Assembly: GCA_963842955.1 (NCBI GenBank)
Contig: CAWJIJ010000007.1
Location: 248,001-312,000, forward strand
Reading direction: 5' to 3'
Length of the DNA: 64,000 bases
Origin: JARFQW01 sp963842955
Lineage (GTDB): Bacteria > Pseudomonadota > Gammaproteobacteria > Steroidobacterales > XN24
Under the pieces are notes generated by a model. The model saw only the letters and a program-made list of their open reading frames with translations. It had not been told where the DNA came from and did no database searches. The position numbers were made by a program, and so were the translations under genes. This document shows, piece by piece, positions 60,702 to 64,000 of the stretch. Positions within the stretch are counted from its first letter, which is position 1; each line of letters begins with the position of its first letter.

Positions 60702-62363
60702 TCAGGCGTGGGCCGCCACAGTTCGCGACAGGGAGCGCCTCGCCGGCGTTCTCCGGGTGATCTGCCGGGACAGGATCAGGACGGGGATCAGCCCGGCGAG
60801 CACGATGGTCAGGGCCGGGGTCGCGGCCTCGGTCAGGCGTTCGTCGGCCGCGAGGTGGTAGGTGTAGACGGCAAGGGTTTCGAAATTGAACGGCCGCAGG
60901 ATCACCGTGGCCGGCAGTTCCTTCATGACCTCCACGAAAACGATCAGGGCAGCGGTGAACAGGGCGGGCCGCAACATGGGTGCGTGCACCCGTTTCAGGA
61001 CGCCGCCGGGCGTTGCGCCAAGGGATCGGGCGGCAGCATCCATGGAGGGCGTAATGCGGGCGAGGCCCGCGTCCAGGGTCTGCAGCGCCACCGACAGAAA
61101 GCGTACCAGGTAGGCATACAGCAGCCCGGCCACGGAGCCGGTGAGGACCAGCGCGGGCGCCTGGCCCAGCCGCTCCTGGAACCACATAACGATACTGTGA
61201 TCCACGAACGCCAGCGGAATCAGAACGCCCACCGCGACCACCGATCCGGGCACCGCATAGCCCAGGCCGGCCGTACGATGGGCGGCCCGCACGGCCCAGG
61301 CCGGGTCCAGGCGCCGGCCGTAGGCGACGACGAGCGCGGCGCAAACGACCAGCGCTGACGCGAGGAAGGCCAGGCCCAGGGTGTTGGTCAGGAGGTCCAG
61401 GTAACGAGGGCTGAAACCGGTGCCCGAGACCAGCGCTCGATGCAACAGGATGCCGGCGGGAAGAAGAAAACCCAGGACTACCGGAACCGCACACGCAACC
61501 GACGCGAGCAGACCCCGCCAGCCGGTCAGTTCCGTCTGCTCTGCCTCGGTGCCGCCGTCGTCGGCGAAGCGCATCTTGCCCCGGCTCCGGAGTTCCAGCA
61601 GCAGCAGCAGCAACACGCCGGCCAGGAGTGCGGCGGAGAGCTTGGCGGCGGCGACCGGATCACCCAGGGAGAACCAGGCCCGATAGATGCCCGTGGTCAG
61701 TACCGGAACGCCGAAATAGGAGACGGTGCCGAAGTCGGCCAGGGTTTCCATCAGCGCAAGCGCGACGCCGGACGCGAGTGCCGGCCGGGCCATGGGCAAA
61801 GCCACGCGCCGAAACGCCTGGGCGCGGGTGCAGCCCAGCGATCTGGCCGCGTCGAGCATACCGGCTGACTGGCGGATCAGCGTGGCCCGGGCGAGCAGGT
61901 AGACGTAGGGATACAGAACGAGGCTCAGCAAGACAATGGCGCCGCCCAGGGAGCGGACGGGCGGAAACCAGTAATCCCGGGCAGACAGGCCGGTTGCTTC
62001 CCGGATCCATGTCTGCACCGGACCCGAGACCTGGAGAAAATCCGTATACGCGTAGGCGATGACATAGCCGGGGAAGGCCAGCGGCAGTACGAGCGCCCAT
62101 TCCCAGGTCTTGTGCAGCGGAAAACGGTAGCTGGCGACGAGCCAGGCGCTGCCTAGTCCGAGTACGAACACGCCCGTCCCGGTGCCCAGGGCGAGCAGGA
62201 GGGTGTTGCCCACGTAGGTGCCCAGCAGCGTTCTTGCGACGTGCTGCCAGGCCCCTTGACCGGGCAGAAAGACGTGGGCGGCGACAACGAGAATCGGCAC
62301 CGCCAGCAGGCCGGCCACGAGGATCGCCCCCCATGCCGCGAAGGGCCGGCGCCCCGCCGTCAT
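60702..62363 (-). CDS. Ferric iron ABC transporter, permease (FbpB-like)
   Basis: This is a fused double-permease of 553 residues with about twelve hydrophobic segments. Each half has an EAA-type loop: MLDAARSLGCTRAQAFRRVALPMARPAL near 165 and MDAAARSLGATPGGVLKRVHAPMLRPAL near 440. The pattern matches FbpB/SfuB. It imports Fe3+ with the binding protein encoded just upstream. The ATPase gene of the system is not in the window. ATG 62363 is 32 bp after the fbpA-like stop. Confidence 0.92.
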   Translation of the reverse strand: MTAGRRPFAAWGAILVAGLLAVPILVVAAHVFLPGQGAWQHVARTLLGTYVGNTLLLALGTGTGVFVLGLGSAWLVASYRFPLHKTWEWALVLPLAFPGYVIAYAYTDFLQVSGPVQTWIREATGLSARDYWFPPVRSLGGAIVLLSLVLYPYVYLLARATLIRQSAGMLDAARSLGCTRAQAFRRVALPMARPALASGVALALMETLADFGTVSYFGVPVLTTGIYRAWFSLGDPVAAAKLSAALLAGVLLLLLLELRSRGKMRFADDGGTEAEQTELTGWRGLLASVACAVPVVLGFLLPAGILLHRALVSGTGFSPRYLDLLTNTLGLAFLASALVVCAALVVAYGRRLDPAWAVRAAHRTAGLGYAVPGSVVAVGVLIPLAFVDHSIVMWFQERLGQAPALVLTGSVAGLLYAYLVRFLSVALQTLDAGLARITPSMDAAARSLGATPGGVLKRVHAPMLRPALFTAALIVFVEVMKELPATVILRPFNFETLAVYTYHLAADERLTEAATPALTIVLAGLIPVLILSRQITRRTPARRSLSRTVAAHA

Positions 62364-62394
62364 CCCGTGGTCGCTCGCACCATTGGGGCCGTGC

Positions 62395-63468
62395 CTAACG
62401 CCACCCGGCCCGATCGAAGACCCGTTGGGCCTCGGCCTGGTGGGTGCCCAGTTCCGCCACGTTGAGCTGATCCGACTTGAACGGCCCCATAGCCTCGAGG
62501 GCCGGGTTGTCGAGGGTCACGTCGGTGACCGGATACTCATTGTTGCCTTCCGCGAACCAGCGCTGGGCGTCGTCCGTGGCGAGATACTCGAGGAACTTGC
62601 GAGCGGCCTCGGGATGGGGCGCACCGCGCACCATGCCGGCGCCGGAGACATTGATGTGGCTGCCCCGGTTATCCTGGTTGGGGAAGATCCAGCCGAGCTT
62701 CTCCACAGCCGCCTTGTCCGCCGGATCCGTCGAGGCGAGCATTCGCGCGAAGTAGTAGCTGTTGGCCACCGCGATACCACATTCGCCCGCCGCCACCGCC
62801 TTGAGCTGATCCGTATCGCCGCCCTGGGGGGGTCGCGCCATGTTGGCGACGACGCCGGCCGCCCAGGCCTCGGCCGCCTCGGTGCCCGCGTGGGCGATGA
62901 TCGACGCGAGCAGGGAAAGGTTGTAGATGTTGTCGCTGGACCGGATGCAGACCTCTCCCTTCCAGCGGGGATCGGCGAGGGACTCGTAGTCGTTCAGGCC
63001 GGTCGCATCGATCCGTGTCTTGTCGTAGAAAATCATTCGCGCGCGGGTTGAATATCCGTACCACAGGCCGTCGGGGTGCCTCAGGTGGGCGGGAATCTTC
63101 TCATCCAGGGATTCGGATGCCAGCGGCGCGAACAGGCCCGCTTGCTCGGCGCGCCAGAGGCGCCCGGCATCGACGGTGACAAACACGTCCGCCGGGCTCT
63201 GGAGACCTTCGGAGCTGAGCCGCTCGATCAGTTCGTCTCCCTTGGCCTCGACCCGCTGAATGCGGATGCCGGTCTGTTCCGTGAAAGCCGCGTAGAAGGC
63301 CTCGTCGGTCTGGTAGTGCCGGGAAGAGTAGAGATTCAGTACCCGCTCTTCACCGCTCTTGGCGCCGTTGCCGGCTCCGGCGGTTCCGTTCTCGGGGGAC
63401 CCGCAGGCGGCCAGGGTTAGCGCGGCGGTGACGACAAGCAAGCGAAGTTCAGCGAAGTATTTCGCCAT
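62395..63468 (-). CDS. Ferric iron ABC transporter, substrate-binding lipoprotein (FbpA/FutA-like)
   Basis: This is a 357-residue ferric-binding protein. The signal MAKYFAELRLLVVTAALTLAAC ends in lipobox LAAC, so it is probably lipid-anchored. Family stretches are VLNLYSSRHYQTDEAFY, DVFVTVDAGRLWRAEQAGLF, CIRSSDNIYNLSLLASIIAH and GIAVANSYYFARML, whose tyrosines are iron ligands in this family. A Fur box lies 56 bp upstream of ATG 63468. It forms an operon with the permease gene. Confidence 0.93.
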   Translation of the reverse strand: MAKYFAELRLLVVTAALTLAACGSPENGTAGAGNGAKSGEERVLNLYSSRHYQTDEAFYAAFTEQTGIRIQRVEAKGDELIERLSSEGLQSPADVFVTVDAGRLWRAEQAGLFAPLASESLDEKIPAHLRHPDGLWYGYSTRARMIFYDKTRIDATGLNDYESLADPRWKGEVCIRSSDNIYNLSLLASIIAHAGTEAAEAWAAGVVANMARPPQGGDTDQLKAVAAGECGIAVANSYYFARMLASTDPADKAAVEKLGWIFPNQDNRGSHINVSGAGMVRGAPHPEAARKFLEYLATDDAQRWFAEGNNEYPVTDVTLDNPALEAMGPFKSDQLNVAELGTHQAEAQRVFDRAGWR

Positions 63469-63523
63469 GGGCCAGCAATCCTTTTTCGGCGTGACGTATG
63501 CGTAAGTGCAGGCTGACCAGTGT

Positions 63524-63542
63524 AATGAGAATCACTCTCATT
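63524..63542 (-). promoter_or_regulatory. Fur box upstream of the ferric transporter operon
   Basis: AATGAGAATCACTCTCATT is a 19-bp near-perfect palindrome (17 of 19 positions self-complementary) and matches the Fur consensus GATAATGATAATCATTATC closely. Its position, 56 bp before the FbpA-like start, fits iron repression. Confidence 0.88.
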
Positions 63543-63564
63543 TGTAAAGAGAGTGCCCGAAGGG

Positions 63565-64000
63565 TCAGGGCCGGCCGGGAAGATCGAACCCGGCCGCCGT
63601 GAATCCGCCGTCCACGGCCAGGCATTGCCCGGTCACATAGGCGGCCGCCGGCAGGCAAAGGAACGCAACGACCGCGGCGACCTCTTCCGGGCGGCCGACC
63701 CGCGCCATCGGCGTGGCGGCGTGCACGGCCTTGAGGAAGTGGGGGTCGGCGAGCACCTGCCGGGCGAGGGGCGTTTCGATATACCAGGGTGCAACGGCAT
63801 TGACCCGGATACGGTCCGAAGCCCATTCCACGGCGAGGTTGCGGGTCATCTGGATCATGGCCGCCTTGCTCATGCCATAGGGAGCGCCCGAGCAAAGATG
63901 GGTCAGGCCGCCGACCGAGGCCACGTTGACAATGGCTCCGCCACCCGAGCGCGCCAGCGCTGCGTGCAGGTCCCGTGACAGTTCGAAGGCGGACAGGAGG
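63565..64000 (-). CDS. Short-chain dehydrogenase/reductase, tropinone-reductase-like, 5' end missing
   Basis: Only the C-terminal ~145 residues are in the window. The active-site Ser region NVASVGGLTHLCSGAPYGMSK holds the catalytic Tyr and Lys (YxxxK), followed by MTRNLAVEWASDRIRVNAVAPWYIETPLA, the tropinone-reductase-like pattern, and the C-terminal VTGQCLAVDGGFTAAG. The start lies beyond the right edge. It is upstream of, and on the same strand as, the ferric transporter operon, but the Fur box between them suggests a separate transcript. Confidence 0.9.
   Translation of the reverse strand, partial: LLSAFELSRDLHAALARSGGGAIVNVASVGGLTHLCSGAPYGMSKAAMIQMTRNLAVEWASDRIRVNAVAPWYIETPLARQVLADPHFLKAVHAATPMARVGRPEEVAAVVAFLCLPAAAYVTGQCLAVDGGFTAAGFDLPGRP

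Noticed and set aside
60652..61494. Upstream extension of the FadL-like frame
   Set aside because: It overlaps the ABC permease gene, is Arg/Pro-rich, and the signal peptide and ribosome site place the start at 60651.

Overview
This window is GC-rich, gene-dense chromosome from a gammaproteobacterium. The evidence is a classical LexA box (CTGT-N8-ACAG), Fur-type and FNR/Anr-type boxes, TtcA, a GreB-like factor, a Trm112-like (UPF0434) protein, a FadL porin and a DUF6231-like protein. I cannot name the genus. There are no rRNA or tRNA genes, no CRISPR array and no complete mobile element.

Layout. 1-3.7 kb: KefB/C-type K+ efflux antiporter (cut by the left edge) with its KefF/G-like quinone reductase, then a UbiB/COQ8-like kinase with an SRPBCC protein. 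4.3-10.98 kb: MsrA, a hydrolase, a sodium-coupled (SNF) transporter, a lipoprotein, an AzoR-type reductase, two exported proteins, PPK2 and a Trm112-like protein. 11-13.4 kb: ZnuBCA zinc importer with a Zur-like operator. 13.8-20.6 kb: TtcA behind an FNR-like box, a large MscS-family channel, a lipocalin, a VTT-domain protein, a candidate small RNA, a DUF4149 protein, an SDR and a DUF1992 protein. 20.5-28.4 kb: SulP transporter, GT39-like glycosyltransferase, AlaX, a DUF2914 fusion protein, haloalkane dehalogenase and acyl-CoA ligase. 28.7-37.8 kb: cytochrome c, an exported methyltransferase, an M28 peptidase, a hydrolase/UbiB pair, an IorAB-type molybdenum oxidoreductase and a DUF6231-like protein. 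38-45 kb: a DUF819 protein bracketed by short repeats, an OYE-like oxidoreductase, a DUF4097 protein, an SOS-controlled UvrD-like helicase and polyphosphate glucokinase. 45-55 kb: prolyl oligopeptidase, threonine deaminase, a photolyase-like protein, an esterase with an MscS channel, a two-gene unit of unknown function and a ChrR-like cupin. 55.3-64 kb: a Hanks kinase with a Calx-beta domain, acyl-CoA dehydrogenase, GreB, FadL, a Fur-controlled ferric importer and an SDR cut by the right edge.

The genes point to an aerobic or facultative heterotroph that takes up and activates fatty acids (FadL, acyl-CoA ligase, acyl-CoA dehydrogenase), handles polyphosphate (PPK2, PPGK), and invests in metal acquisition and osmotic or electrophile protection (KefB/C, two MscS-family channels).

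The most unusual signal is that nine genes, all in the first 34 kb, are interrupted by eleven frameshifts. Every one is a net +1 (one extra base) and none is -1. In six of them the last zero-frame codon at the junction is CTT, the codon used in classical +1 ribosomal frameshifting (RF2, Ty1). Insertion-type sequencing error is the plain alternative, but it does not readily explain the codon and phase bias.
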